Assembly: GCA_039588915.1 (NCBI GenBank)
Contig: JBDGYV010000001.1
Location: forward strand, 1 to 64,000
Direction of reading: 5' to 3'
From: CAMYLR01 sp039588915
GTDB lineage: Bacteria > Gemmatimonadota > Gemmatimonadetes > JACCXV01 > JAHWKZ01
Length of the DNA stretch: 64,000 nt
The number at the start of each line of letters is the position of its first letter. Positions within the stretch are counted from its first letter, which is position 1. Shown piece by piece: positions 9,231 to 18,085 of this stretch. The translations under genes were made by a program, and so were the position numbers. The notes beneath the pieces were generated by a model. That model ran no database searches, was not told the DNA's origin, and was given only the letters and a program-made list of their open reading frames with translations.

Positions 9231-9554
9231 ATGGTTACGCGGCCGACCGAAGACCCTCCCGAAGGGGACCTTGCCACGACGACGCTGGCCGAGATCTACG
9301 TGCAACAAGGCTTGTATGAGCGCGCCGTAGCGATCTATCAGCGGCTCGCGACCCGAGCGCCGCAGGATTCGGAGGTCGCGGAACGAATCGAGGCGCTGAT
9401 GGCAGAGATCGAGCGTAGTCGGGACGCCGATGAGCGATCCGGCACCTCACTGGCGAGCGAATCGGTTGGTGAGCCCGCGCGATCTCCGTCAGCGGAGATC
9501 GCCGAGGCGATCGCGGAGGATCCAGAATTCGAGCAGTGGCTCAGTCGCCGCTAG
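9231..9554 (+). CDS. Small TPR protein
   Basis: 107-aa acidic protein with one clear tetratricopeptide motif (LAEIYVQQGLYERAVAIYQ, residues ~18-36) followed by RLATRAPQDSEVAERIEAL. The C-terminal third is low-complexity (Ser, Glu, Ala). ATG 9231 has no Shine-Dalgarno sequence but lies directly after a good promoter, consistent with a leaderless transcript. It overlaps the Xaa-Pro peptidase gene by 19 bases. Function unknown; probably an adaptor. Confidence 0.7.
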   Translation: MVTRPTEDPPEGDLATTTLAEIYVQQGLYERAVAIYQRLATRAPQDSEVAERIEALMAEIERSRDADERSGTSLASESVGEPARSPSAEIAEAIAEDPEFEQWLSRR

Positions 9555-10654
9555 AGACTCAGAGCAAGCCGCTGTCTACACCTGCTGTCCGGCGTAACGC
9601 AGTACGCTCCCGGCTTGAACCGATCGGGGCGTCGGCGATGCTTGTCACCAGCCTCTCCGACATACGCTACTTGAGTGCTTTCTCTGGCTCATCAGGGGTG
9701 CTCATCGTGACCGCCGATGGGCAGGATACGCTGCTGACCGACTTTCGCTATGCGGGCCAAGTCCGTGAGGAGGTCGATCCCAGGATTGAAACCGAGATAC
9801 ACAATGAAAGTGCGTTATCCGCCGCTCGAAAGCGGCTGGCTCGGGAAAATCATGCCAAGGTGGCCTTTGAGGGCCGGTATATGACCGTCGCCGAGTGGAC
9901 CGGTTGGAAATCCGAGGGCGGACCCCCGCTGGAGGCCATCATCGATTGGGTGGTGGAGCTCAGGGTCAAAAAGTCCGAGCCGGAGTTAGCAGCGCTGAGA
10001 CGAGCCGCCGAGGTGGGGGACCAGGCGCTGGCCGATGTTCTGGACACGATCCAGCCGGGTGTGACTGAGCTCGAGTTGGCGTCGCGTCTCGACCGGGCGG
10101 TGATCGAGCACGGCGGTGAACGGTCGGCGTTCGAGACGATCGTGCAGTTCGGTGATCATTCGGCCCGGCCCCATGCGCGTCCGAGTCGACGGCAGCTTAC
10201 CCGTGGCGAAGTTGTCTTGTTCGATTTTGGAGCCATCGTGGATGGGTACGCTAGCGACATGTCACGCACCGTGGCCTGCGGAAAGCCCGACCCGGAGCTA
10301 GCGACGGTCTACGCGATTGTGCTCGAAGCTCAAGAAGCCGCGCTGGATGGCTTCCATGTCGGACTGGCAGGTCGCGACGCCGATGCGCTAGGACGCGACG
10401 TCATCGAGGCGGCCGGGTATGGACCCCAGTTTGGGCATTCGCTCGGTCACGGCATCGGGCTTGAGGTCCACGAACCACCCGGGATCTCGCGCCGCAGCGA
10501 GCACCGGCTGGAAGCTGATACGGTGGTGACCGTCGAACCCGGCATTTATATTGAAGGGTTGGGTGGCGTGCGCATTGAGGACGTCGTACGCGTAGGTTCT
10601 TCGGCGATCGAGGTTTTGACGAGCGCACCCAAAGACGAGTTCATCGTCCTCTAG
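9536..10654 (+). CDS. Xaa-Pro aminopeptidase (M24 family)
   Basis: 372-aa metallopeptidase with the creatinase-type N-terminal domain (residues ~15-140) and the pita-bread catalytic domain (~145-370). The five metal ligands can be placed: Asp in LFDFGAIVDGYASD (two), His in GHSLGHGIGLEVHE, Glu in TVEPGIYI and Glu in GGVRIEDVV. It removes an N-terminal residue preceding proline in the cytoplasm. GTG start overlaps the TPR gene. It sits just upstream of efp, a common arrangement that suits the shared theme of proline in proteins. Confidence 0.9.
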   Translation: MAQSPLETQSKPLSTPAVRRNAVRSRLEPIGASAMLVTSLSDIRYLSAFSGSSGVLIVTADGQDTLLTDFRYAGQVREEVDPRIETEIHNESALSAARKRLARENHAKVAFEGRYMTVAEWTGWKSEGGPPLEAIIDWVVELRVKKSEPELAALRRAAEVGDQALADVLDTIQPGVTELELASRLDRAVIEHGGERSAFETIVQFGDHSARPHARPSRRQLTRGEVVLFDFGAIVDGYASDMSRTVACGKPDPELATVYAIVLEAQEAALDGFHVGLAGRDADALGRDVIEAAGYGPQFGHSLGHGIGLEVHEPPGISRRSEHRLEADTVVTVEPGIYIEGLGGVRIEDVVRVGSSAIEVLTSAPKDEFIVL

Positions 10655-10673
10655 CTTTTCCCCTTTCTCAGAC

Positions 10674-11234
10674 ATGGCAACCACCGCAGACTTTCGCAAC
10701 GGCATGGTGCTCAAGATCGACGGCGACCTGTGGCAGGTCACGTTCTTTCAGCACGTCAAACCCGGTAAAGGCGGTGCCTTCGTGCGTACCAAGCTAAAAC
10801 GGGTTGATACCGGCCGGGTCGTCGACCGGACCTTTCGCGCCGGTGAGCGGGTCGAGGAGGCGAGGCTTGAGCGACGTCGCATGCAGTATCTCTACTCAAG
10901 CGATCATCATGCGCATTTTATGGATTCAGAAACGTATGATCAGCACGCTGTCAGCGAGAATCTGCTCGACGACCAGAAGTCGTTCTTGATGGAGAACACC
11001 GTTTGCGACGTGCTAATGCACGACGGGGGGGTGATCGGCGTCGAGCTCCCCAACTTCATCGAGGCTGAGGTAATCGAAACGGAGCCTGGTGTGCGTGGCG
11101 ATACGGCGACCGGCGGCACGAAACCCGCTCGGTTGGAGACCGGCGCTGTCATTCAGGTACCCCTATTTGTCAATCGTGGTCAAAAAGTCCGGATCGACAC
11201 ACGGAGTCGTGAATACCTGGAGCGAGTTCCATGA
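10674..11234 (+). CDS. efp: Translation elongation factor P
   Basis: 186-aa factor that rescues ribosomes stalled at polyproline. Three beta-barrel domains are present; the first contains the loop HVKPGKGGAF whose lysine (about residue 33) is the usual site of post-translational modification, and the second has MENTVCDVLMHDG. The family C-terminal signature region GTKPARLETGAVIQVPLFV is intact. No modification enzyme (EpmA/EpmB, EarP or deoxyhypusine-type) lies in the window. Its stop overlaps the accB start (ATGA). Confidence 0.95.
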   Translation: MATTADFRNGMVLKIDGDLWQVTFFQHVKPGKGGAFVRTKLKRVDTGRVVDRTFRAGERVEEARLERRRMQYLYSSDHHAHFMDSETYDQHAVSENLLDDQKSFLMENTVCDVLMHDGGVIGVELPNFIEAEVIETEPGVRGDTATGGTKPARLETGAVIQVPLFVNRGQKVRIDTRSREYLERVP

Positions 11235-11686
11235 AAAAGGAGAAGCTCCTCAAACTGATTCGGCTCGTGGAGGAAAGTGACATCGACGAGCTCGAGATTC
11301 GTCGCTGGGGCCATGCGGTTCGGATCGTCAAGAACCACCGAGCCGGACAGAGCAGCGACGTTGAGGTTCACACCGTCGGCTCGGCCCCGGCTGCAGCGCA
11401 GACGAGCGATGCTCCAAGCGCCGAGGGTGACTCTCCTGTGGGGACCGCCCACCAAGTCACGTCACCAATGGTCGGGACCTTCTATCGCTCGCCGGCGCCT
11501 GAGGCCCCGGTGTTCGTTGAGGTCGGCGATTCCGTTCGGCCGGGGCAAACGCTCTGTATTCTCGAGGCCATGAAGCTCATGAATGAGCTCGAAGCAGACG
11601 TCGGAGGCGTGATTCGAAAGATCCTCGTCGAGAACGGCCATCCGGTCGAGTACGGCCAAGTTCTCTTCGAGATCGACACGGCCTAA
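11231..11686 (+). CDS. accB: Biotin carboxyl carrier protein of acetyl-CoA carboxylase
   Basis: 151-aa carrier that moves CO2 on biotin between AccC and the AccA/AccD transferase for malonyl-CoA formation. The N-terminal helix (residues 1-35), an Ala/Pro/Ser-rich flexible linker (~45-75) and the C-terminal biotinyl domain are visible; the biotinylated lysine lies in EAMKLMNE (about residue 115). Coupled to efp by a four-base ATGA overlap and followed immediately by accC. Confidence 0.95.
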   Translation: MKKEKLLKLIRLVEESDIDELEIRRWGHAVRIVKNHRAGQSSDVEVHTVGSAPAAAQTSDAPSAEGDSPVGTAHQVTSPMVGTFYRSPAPEAPVFVEVGDSVRPGQTLCILEAMKLMNELEADVGGVIRKILVENGHPVEYGQVLFEIDTA

Positions 11687-13042
11687 TTGCCTGCTAAAGT
11701 CCTGATCGCGAACCGGGGGGAGATCGCCCTCCGGATCATCCGCGCCTGTAAGCTGCTGGGACTGAAGTCGGTAGCGGTGCATTCCGATGCCGATGATGAT
11801 GCCCTACACGTACGGTTCGCCGACGAGGCGGTGTGCGTCGGCCCCGGTCCGGCGGCGCAATCGTACCTCAACATCCCACGCTTAATAGCAGCTGCTGAGA
11901 TCACCGGCGCCGACGCGGTCCATCCAGGGTACGGCTTTCTCGCTGAGAACGCAGAGTTTGCGGAGATCTGCCGCGACTCGCAATTGTTGTTCATTGGTCC
12001 CTCCCCCGAGCAGATCCGGCAGATGGGCGATAAGGCCGAAGCCCGGAGGGTGATGGCGGCTGCCGGTGTGCCGGTCGTGCCTGGATCGCCGGAGCTGACG
12101 GACGACCCCGAGCGGGCGTTGAGTGCGGCCGTAGAGGTCGGTTATCCGGTCCTGATCAAGGCGACTGCTGGGGGTGGGGGAAAGGGGATGCGGGTAGCGC
12201 GTGATGCGGCGGAATTCGAGCGCGTGCTGCCGCAAGCTCGACGCGAGGCGGAAGCCAGTTTTGGGGACGGACGATTGTACATTGAGAAGTACCTTCACCA
12301 ACCGAGACACGTAGAGATTCAAGTCCTGGGTGATCGGCATGGCAACCTGGTGCATCTGGGTGAGCGAGATTGTTCGGCTCAGCGCAGACACCAGAAGTTG
12401 CTCGAAGAGGCTCCGTCGCCCGCTGTGGACGAGGCCCTGCGGGCGCGGATGGGAGAAGCCGCCGTGCAGGGCGCGAAGCGTATCGACTATGTCGGTGCCG
12501 GGACGATCGAGTTCCTGCTAACCGACAGTGGCGAGTTCTACTTCATGGAGATGAACACTCGGATTCAGGTCGAGCACCCGGTCACGGAAATGCTCACCGG
12601 GGTGGATCTGGTGATCGAGCAGATCCGAACGGCCGCCGGCGAGCGGATCGAGCTTCGTCAAGACGGAATCAAATTCCGGGGCCACGCAATCGAATGCCGA
12701 ATCAACGCTGAGGATCCAGATCGAGAGTTCATGCCATCGCCGGGTACGATCACCAGCTTTCACCAGCCAGGTGGACCCGGCGTCAGGGTGGACACGGCCG
12801 TCTACCAATCGTATTGCATCCCACCTCACTACGACTCCTTGATCGCCAAGTTACTGACCCATGGTGCCGATCGTGATCAGGCGATCGCGCGCATGCGTGT
12901 CGCGCTCGAGGAATTCGTGATCGAGGGCGTTCAAACCACTATCCCACTCCATCAGCGGCTCATCGAGGAGCCCACATTCACCGACGGCGAGCTGCACACG
13001 CGGTTCGTCGAGGAGTGGTTGAGCGCGCCGGCGCCGGCGTAG
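11687..13042 (+). CDS. accC: Biotin carboxylase subunit of acetyl-CoA carboxylase
   Basis: 451-aa ATP-grasp enzyme carboxylating biotin on AccB. The N-terminal preATP-grasp domain begins PAKVLIANRGEIALRII; the glycine-rich ATP loop is AGGGGKGMRV, and the catalytic EMNTRIQVEHPVTE is intact. TTG start directly follows the accB stop with no gap, which fits the conserved family start; a TTG start in such a gene implies lower initiation and reliance on coupling to accB. accD lies far away at 38.4 kb and accA is not in the window. Confidence 0.95.
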   Translation: MPAKVLIANRGEIALRIIRACKLLGLKSVAVHSDADDDALHVRFADEAVCVGPGPAAQSYLNIPRLIAAAEITGADAVHPGYGFLAENAEFAEICRDSQLLFIGPSPEQIRQMGDKAEARRVMAAAGVPVVPGSPELTDDPERALSAAVEVGYPVLIKATAGGGGKGMRVARDAAEFERVLPQARREAEASFGDGRLYIEKYLHQPRHVEIQVLGDRHGNLVHLGERDCSAQRRHQKLLEEAPSPAVDEALRARMGEAAVQGAKRIDYVGAGTIEFLLTDSGEFYFMEMNTRIQVEHPVTEMLTGVDLVIEQIRTAAGERIELRQDGIKFRGHAIECRINAEDPDREFMPSPGTITSFHQPGGPGVRVDTAVYQSYCIPPHYDSLIAKLLTHGADRDQAIARMRVALEEFVIEGVQTTIPLHQRLIEEPTFTDGELHTRFVEEWLSAPAPA

Positions 13043-13051
13043 CGGGCGGAA

Positions 13052-15307
13052 GTGGCACGACGCCGCAAGAAATCGAGGACGATGCGTCTACGCGGCGAGG
13101 TCCTAGGCCTGCTCATGGCCGCGACTGGCGTGTTCGTGCTGGTGGCGCTGTGGCCATACGATCCGGCTGCTGAGCGCACGCTGACAACGCTCAACCGGGT
13201 CGGCATCGTTGGCGCCTACAGCACGTACTACTTGTACCGCATCTTCGGGTACGGCGCGCTATTGATCGGCGGGCTGTTGCTGGTGTGGGGTGGGTCACTG
13301 TTCTTCGGCCGTGCAAGCCGCCGCGCGGCGGCGATGTCAGCCGTCGCCGTTGCCGTAGTGATCGTTGGCTTGGGGCTGATGGGTGTTGTTGGTGCCTGGC
13401 AGGGGGGAGCGGCCGGATCGACGCGGGCTGGCTGGGTCGGCAATGTCGCCGCGACGGTCTTGATCGACGTGGTTGGTGTGACCGGAGCGTTTCTGGTGTG
13501 CACGGTGGCGCTGGCGCTGCTCGTGGTGGTTGTTTTTCGAGTCTCGTTGGCGGGTGGAGTCGAGACCGGAGTCGAGATCGGACGTGCCGGGGGTCGTCAG
13601 GCACGGGCCGGGATCGAGGCGCTGGGTGACACCGTATCGCGCTGGCGAGAAGAACGCTCGATCGCGACCGAGGAGGCGCCGGCACTAGAGATCGAAACCG
13701 ACGGCGATCCCGCCCGTGAGCCTGTGGTCAAGCGGCGCGAAGCCGTACACCCAATTTCCCCATTAGCGACTGAGAAGCGCGCCCGCCCGGCACATGAGAA
13801 AGCGGTCGCCGCCGGGCCAGTGATAGAGCCCGAAGGGTTCTTGCCGCCAATCGACCTGTTGGCGGTGTCACAGGGCGGTGGTACCGAGCGGAGCCACGGC
13901 GACCTCGAAGCGATGGGTCAACTGGTGGTCGAGAAGCTCCACTCGTTCAACGTCGAGGGCGAGGTGGTGGCGATTCATTCGGGACCCGTTCTCACACGGT
14001 TCGAAATCAAGCCCGCGCCGGGAGTCAAGGTGAACCGGATCGCGAACCTCTCCAACGATTTGGCATTGGCAATGCGCGCCCAACGCATCCGGATCGTGGC
14101 TCCAATCCCCGGTCGCGGCGCGGTCGGCATTGAGGTTCCCAACCCCGAGCCAAGGGTAGTCACAATCCGGGAGATGTTGGAGTCCGACGCGTGGAACCAG
14201 TTTCGTGGCCGACTGCCCTTGGTGCTCGGGCGCGAGATCGCCGGAGCGCCGGTGGTGACCGATCTCGCGCGGATGCCCCACCTGCTGATTGCAGGTGCGA
14301 CAGGGTCAGGAAAATCGGTCTGCATCAACGCGATCGTGACAAGCTTGTTGTACCGCTACGGCCCCGACGAGGTACGGTTCATCATGATCGACCCCAAGAT
14401 GCTCGAGCTCATCACCTACAACGATATCCCGCACCTTCTCCACCCGGTGGTTGTGGAGCATCGCCAGTCCGCCAAAGCGCTCAAGTGGACGGTGGCGGAG
14501 ATGGAACGCCGCTATCGGTTGCTGGCCGCAAACGGGGTCCGCAGTCTGGACGACTACAACAGCCGCGCCCGCCGAGGCGACGACCTGCGCGGCATCGACG
14601 ATGACGACGGACCTTCGAATCCGCTACCGTTCATCGTCGTCGTCATCGATGAGTTGGCCGATCTCATGTTGACCGTTCAGAACGAGATCGAAGAGCCACT
14701 GGCTCGGTTGGCCCAGATGGCGCGGGCGGTGGGCGTTCATCTCGTACTGGCTACCCAGCGACCTTCGGTCAACGTCATCACCGGTGTCATAAAGGCGAAT
14801 TTCCCGTCTCGTATCTCGTTTCAGGTGTCCTCGAAGATCGACAGCCGCACGATCCTCGATGCGAACGGTGCGGAGCAACTGCTCGGGGACGGAGATATGC
14901 TCTACCTGCCAGCCGATCGCGCTGAGCCGGTGCGGATCCAGGGGGCGTTCGTATCAACCGAGGAGACATCGAGAATCGTCGAGTATTTGCGCGCCGCGGG
15001 TGAGGCGCTTGGGGCCGATAAGATCGCCCCTCAAGTCGACATCATAGCCGAGGCCTCTGAGCTCGAGATGGCTGCTCTCGACGAGCGGGACGAGTTGTTC
15101 CTGGCGGCTGCGAGGATTGTCGTCGACTATGAGCAGGGCTCCACCAGCCTGTTGCAGCGGCGACTGAAGGTCGGCTACTCGCGCGCGGCGCGGATCCTGG
15201 ATCAGCTAGAGCAAGCCAACATCGTCGGCCCGCCAGACGGCACGAAGCCGAGGCGAGTCCTGGTGACCGTGGAGGATCTGGAACCCCTTGAGCGCGACAC
15301 CGTCTAG
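13052..15307 (+). CDS. ftsK: DNA translocase FtsK/SpoIIIE
   Basis: 751-aa septal DNA pump that clears chromosome ends during division. Four membrane segments lie in residues ~15-175, followed by a short linker (~185-270), the alpha/beta RecA-like motor with Walker A GATGSGKS (about residue 416), Walker B region IVVVIDELADLM, and the C-terminal winged-helix gamma domain that reads orienting sequences (LQRRLKVGYSRAARILDQLE). The linker is short compared with E. coli FtsK. GTG start 9 bases after accC stop. Confidence 0.95.
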   Translation: MARRRKKSRTMRLRGEVLGLLMAATGVFVLVALWPYDPAAERTLTTLNRVGIVGAYSTYYLYRIFGYGALLIGGLLLVWGGSLFFGRASRRAAAMSAVAVAVVIVGLGLMGVVGAWQGGAAGSTRAGWVGNVAATVLIDVVGVTGAFLVCTVALALLVVVVFRVSLAGGVETGVEIGRAGGRQARAGIEALGDTVSRWREERSIATEEAPALEIETDGDPAREPVVKRREAVHPISPLATEKRARPAHEKAVAAGPVIEPEGFLPPIDLLAVSQGGGTERSHGDLEAMGQLVVEKLHSFNVEGEVVAIHSGPVLTRFEIKPAPGVKVNRIANLSNDLALAMRAQRIRIVAPIPGRGAVGIEVPNPEPRVVTIREMLESDAWNQFRGRLPLVLGREIAGAPVVTDLARMPHLLIAGATGSGKSVCINAIVTSLLYRYGPDEVRFIMIDPKMLELITYNDIPHLLHPVVVEHRQSAKALKWTVAEMERRYRLLAANGVRSLDDYNSRARRGDDLRGIDDDDGPSNPLPFIVVVIDELADLMLTVQNEIEEPLARLAQMARAVGVHLVLATQRPSVNVITGVIKANFPSRISFQVSSKIDSRTILDANGAEQLLGDGDMLYLPADRAEPVRIQGAFVSTEETSRIVEYLRAAGEALGADKIAPQVDIIAEASELEMAALDERDELFLAAARIVVDYEQGSTSLLQRRLKVGYSRAARILDQLEQANIVGPPDGTKPRRVLVTVEDLEPLERDTV

Positions 15308-15336
15308 AGGCCCCGAGGTTCTGCAATGAGCGTCGA

Positions 15337-16701
15337 GTGGTATCAGCGCAGCACGTTGACGCTCAGCCGGTGATACCAGCGGCCAAGACCCTCGAGCAAC
15401 GCATCGAAGATCGCACCGCCGTTGTAGGCGTGATCGGCCTGGGCTACGTCGGTCTGCCGCTGTCGCTGACGTTCGCCGAGCAAGGGTTTACCGTGCTCGG
15501 CTTCGATGTCGACAACGACAAGATCGAACAGCTCAAACGCGGCCAGAGTTACATTGGCCATTTGGATGAGAGTCGCATCGAGGCTGTGATAAAGCAGCGT
15601 CAATTCACGCCCACTGCCGACTTCGAGCGATTGTCCGAACCCGATGCGCTGTTGATCTGCGTGCCGACGCCTCTGACGCCGGATCGGGAGCCTGACATGC
15701 AGTTTATCATCGGGACAGCGGAGCGAATCGTGACTCGGTTGAGGCCGGGCCAGTTGGTGGTGTTGGAATCGACGACGTATCCGGGTACGACCGACGAGTT
15801 ACTCCGCGCTAAGCTCGAGGAATCCGGTCTGATCTTGGGACGCGATTTTTTTCTGGCTTTCTCGCCAGAGCGTGAAAATCCGGGTAGTACGGAATTCACC
15901 ACCCGTACGATACCCAAAGTCGTGGGTGGGGTGGATCAGGTTTCCGGCGACTTGGCTCAATCGCTGTACGATCAGGTCGTCGTATCCACCGTTCGCGTTT
16001 CATCGGCGCGGGTAGCCGAGGCTACGAAGCTCGCCGAGAACGTCTTTCGGGCCGTCAACATCGCCTTTGTCAATGAGCTGAAGGTGATTCTCCGGGAGAT
16101 GGACGTCGATGTTTGGGAGGTACTCGACGCGGCGTCCACCAAGCCGTTCGGTTTTATGCGCTTCGATCCTGGACCGGGGTGGGGTGGCCATTGTATCCCG
16201 ATCGACCCCTACTATCTGGCGTGGAAGGCGGATCAACTCGGCCAGCGCGCGCGGTTTGTCGAGCTCGCCGGAGAGGTCAACCGGCGGATGCCTGAGTTCG
16301 TGATCGAGCGCTCAGCCGAGGCGCTTGCCGCTCAGGGGAAGCAGGTCGACGGCAGCCGAGTGTTGATCGTGGGGTTGGCGTTCAAGCCCAATGTGGCTGA
16401 CGATCGGGAGTCGCCGAGCTACCGGCTTATGGAAGAGTTCGAGCGCCGGGGCGCCGAGGTCGGGTACTTCGACCCTCATATTCCGGTTATCCACGCCGGT
16501 CGTCAGCATGCGAAATGGGCAGGAATGAAATCGATTGAACTGAACCAAGAAACGGTCGAGAGGTTCGATCTAGCGGTCATCGCAACCGACCACGACCGGG
16601 TCGACTATCGCGCGTTGGCTCGGTGGGCACCCGCGATCGTTGACACCCGCAATGCCGTTCCCCGAGACGTGCAATTGGAGGGCCGGGTTTGGCCGGCGTG
16701 A
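15337..16701 (+). CDS. UDP-N-acetylhexosamine-type UDP-sugar dehydrogenase (WecC/WbpA family)
   Basis: 454-aa NAD-dependent enzyme that oxidises C6 of a UDP-sugar to the uronic acid, for surface polysaccharide. Rossmann motif VIGLGYVGLPLS near residue 30, catalytic cysteine in GWGGHCIPIDP (about residue 286), and C-terminal domain motif GLAFKPNVADDRESPS. This pattern groups it with UDP-GlcNAc/UDP-ManNAc dehydrogenases rather than with the UDP-glucose enzyme encoded at 21.2 kb. The start is uncertain: GTG 15337 has no clear ribosome-binding site and the conserved part begins ~28 residues in. Confidence 0.85.
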   Translation: MVSAQHVDAQPVIPAAKTLEQRIEDRTAVVGVIGLGYVGLPLSLTFAEQGFTVLGFDVDNDKIEQLKRGQSYIGHLDESRIEAVIKQRQFTPTADFERLSEPDALLICVPTPLTPDREPDMQFIIGTAERIVTRLRPGQLVVLESTTYPGTTDELLRAKLEESGLILGRDFFLAFSPERENPGSTEFTTRTIPKVVGGVDQVSGDLAQSLYDQVVVSTVRVSSARVAEATKLAENVFRAVNIAFVNELKVILREMDVDVWEVLDAASTKPFGFMRFDPGPGWGGHCIPIDPYYLAWKADQLGQRARFVELAGEVNRRMPEFVIERSAEALAAQGKQVDGSRVLIVGLAFKPNVADDRESPSYRLMEEFERRGAEVGYFDPHIPVIHAGRQHAKWAGMKSIELNQETVERFDLAVIATDHDRVDYRALARWAPAIVDTRNAVPRDVQLEGRVWPA

Positions 16702-16710
16702 GCGAGCAGT

Positions 16711-16740
16711 TTGACAGGACTAAAACGGCTCGGTTAGACT
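16711..16740 (+). promoter_or_regulatory. Promoter TTGACA-N18-TAGACT before radical SAM gene
   Basis: A perfect -35 box TTGACA (16711-16716) and a -10 box TAGACT (16735-16740, four of six consensus) are spaced by 18 bases, in the 97-base gap between the UDP-sugar dehydrogenase and the radical SAM/SPASM gene. The transcript would have a leader of about 50 bases containing a CT-rich run. This suggests the radical SAM gene is expressed separately from the upstream operon. Confidence 0.6.
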
Positions 16741-16798
16741 ACCCCAACAAATCTCCCGAGCTCGATCTCTCTCTCTACACTTCTTTGCGGACGAGTGC

Positions 16799-17968
16799 AT
16801 GAACAGGCCCATACCGCTCGAAACTCTGCTTCCCGATACAAGTCGAGCCAACCGTCCCACCGCTGAGGTGGAGTGGGGGAACGGCTCTGGTCGGGTCATC
16901 GAGATCCCGATCGGTCCGCCGGTGTCCGTCGACGATTACCTGGCCGACGATCGCCGGCCTCGATGGGGCAAGAAGTATCGCCTCGTCAAGGCCTACGCCA
17001 CGGGCCAACCGGTCTGGGTGACGTGGCAAGTCACGTACAACTGCAATTATGGGTGCTCTTTCTGTACTTATTGGGAGAACGACTTCAAGCCGCACGAGGA
17101 GTGCTCGCTCGAGGATTTCGTCATCGGAGCCGAAAAGCTGTCGAGCCTGGGGTCGCTGATCGTCTCGCTAGCCGGTGGCGAGCCGATGCTCAGGCGCGAC
17201 ATCCACACCATCATTGAGGTCCTGTCGCGCGACCATTTTCCGTATCTGACGACCTCTGGATCAGGGATAACGCCCAAACGAGCTCGCCAGCTATGGGAAG
17301 CCGGTTTGTGGGGCTGTTCGGTGTCGATCGACTACGCGGACCCGGACAAGCACGCTCGGCACCGCGGGGTCAAGTTCGCGTTCGAGCGGGCCGTCAAGGC
17401 GATCGAACAGCTCCGCGATAATCGCGCCGACCGTTCCTACCAGCGGGTTCAAATCATCTCGGTGCTTACCGACGACAACCTGGATCAAATGCCCGCGCTA
17501 TGTGAGTTGGCTCGCGAACTGGGAGTCTATTGGCAAGTGCAGCCCTACTCGGTAATGAAAACGGGGAACGAAGACCAACGTCATCTTGGCGGCGCCACCG
17601 AGGTGCTGCTCGATCTAAAGCAGCGCTATCCGGAAACGTTTCACGCCAACAAGATGTACCTGGAAAGGTTCGATGAGGCGGCAAACGATGGGATCGAGGG
17701 TTGCATCGCCGGAAAGGCGATGTTCAACGTCGACAACCAGATGGTCGTTTCTAAGTGCGTCGAGTTCAACGCCAGCGAGCCGTGCGGGAACCTGCGCACC
17801 GACGACATCGGCGACGTGCTGGACGAGCTCCACGAAGCCCACGCCAAGAACACCTGCACGGCGTGCTGGTATTCGTGCCGTGGCGAAACTGAGGTGCTCT
17901 ACACCGCTCGCGGATTCGCTCATTCGTTGCCAAGTCTGCTATGGCAGAGTCGGGGGGCTCAGGCTTAG
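16799..17968 (+). CDS. Radical SAM/SPASM-domain protein of unknown substrate
   Basis: 389-aa Fe-S enzyme. The S-adenosylmethionine-binding cluster motif is CNYGCSFC (C82, C86, C89), followed by AGGEP at 125-129. The C-terminal third carries a cysteine set typical of a SPASM or twitch domain: GCIAGKAMF, VSKCVEF, EPCGNL, then NTCTACWYSCRGE, which would bind one or two auxiliary [4Fe-4S] clusters. The first ~75 residues are an extension without recognisable motifs. No peptide precursor gene is visible beside it, so peptide maturation is not supported; proximity to the Tes-like gene hints at a lipid or isoprenoid role, which is inference. Confidence 0.8.
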   Translation: MNRPIPLETLLPDTSRANRPTAEVEWGNGSGRVIEIPIGPPVSVDDYLADDRRPRWGKKYRLVKAYATGQPVWVTWQVTYNCNYGCSFCTYWENDFKPHEECSLEDFVIGAEKLSSLGSLIVSLAGGEPMLRRDIHTIIEVLSRDHFPYLTTSGSGITPKRARQLWEAGLWGCSVSIDYADPDKHARHRGVKFAFERAVKAIEQLRDNRADRSYQRVQIISVLTDDNLDQMPALCELARELGVYWQVQPYSVMKTGNEDQRHLGGATEVLLDLKQRYPETFHANKMYLERFDEAANDGIEGCIAGKAMFNVDNQMVVSKCVEFNASEPCGNLRTDDIGDVLDELHEAHAKNTCTACWYSCRGETEVLYTARGFAHSLPSLLWQSRGAQA

Positions 17969-17996
17969 TTAGGTTGTAGGTGAGGAGTCTCCGGGC

Positions 17997-18025
17997 TTTA
18001 CAGCGAGGTTAGCGACGGCTAACAT
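17997..18025 (+). promoter_or_regulatory. Promoter TTTACA-N17-TAACAT before the Tes-like gene
   Basis: The -35 box TTTACA (17997-18002) differs from consensus at one base; the -10 box TAACAT (18020-18025) matches four of six; the spacer is exactly 17. Predicted transcription start is near 18032, giving a ~55-base leader. Two short inverted repeats overlap and follow it (listed separately), so the gene looks individually regulated. Confidence 0.55.
18008..18023. promoter_or_regulatory. Inverted repeat GTTAGC-GACG-GCTAAC overlapping the -10 box
   Basis: Perfect six-base arms around a four-base centre, lying in the spacer and first four bases of the -10 box of the Tes-like gene promoter. A protein bound here would block RNA polymerase, so it is a candidate repressor operator. 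It lies upstream of the predicted transcription start, so an RNA hairpin role is less likely. Confidence 0.4.
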
Positions 18026-18038
18026 AGACAGGATTGAC

Positions 18039-18052
18039 CAGATTCTAATCTG
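18039..18052. promoter_or_regulatory. Inverted repeat CAGATT-CT-AATCTG downstream of the predicted start
   Basis: Perfect six-base arms separated by two bases, located about +7 to +20 of the predicted transcript of the Tes-like gene. With so short a centre it cannot form a normal hairpin, so a dimeric DNA-binding protein is the likelier reader. The regulator is not identifiable in the window. Confidence 0.4.
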
Positions 18053-18085
18053 AGTTCATCCCTCACCGGATGGAGGAGGACCTTG

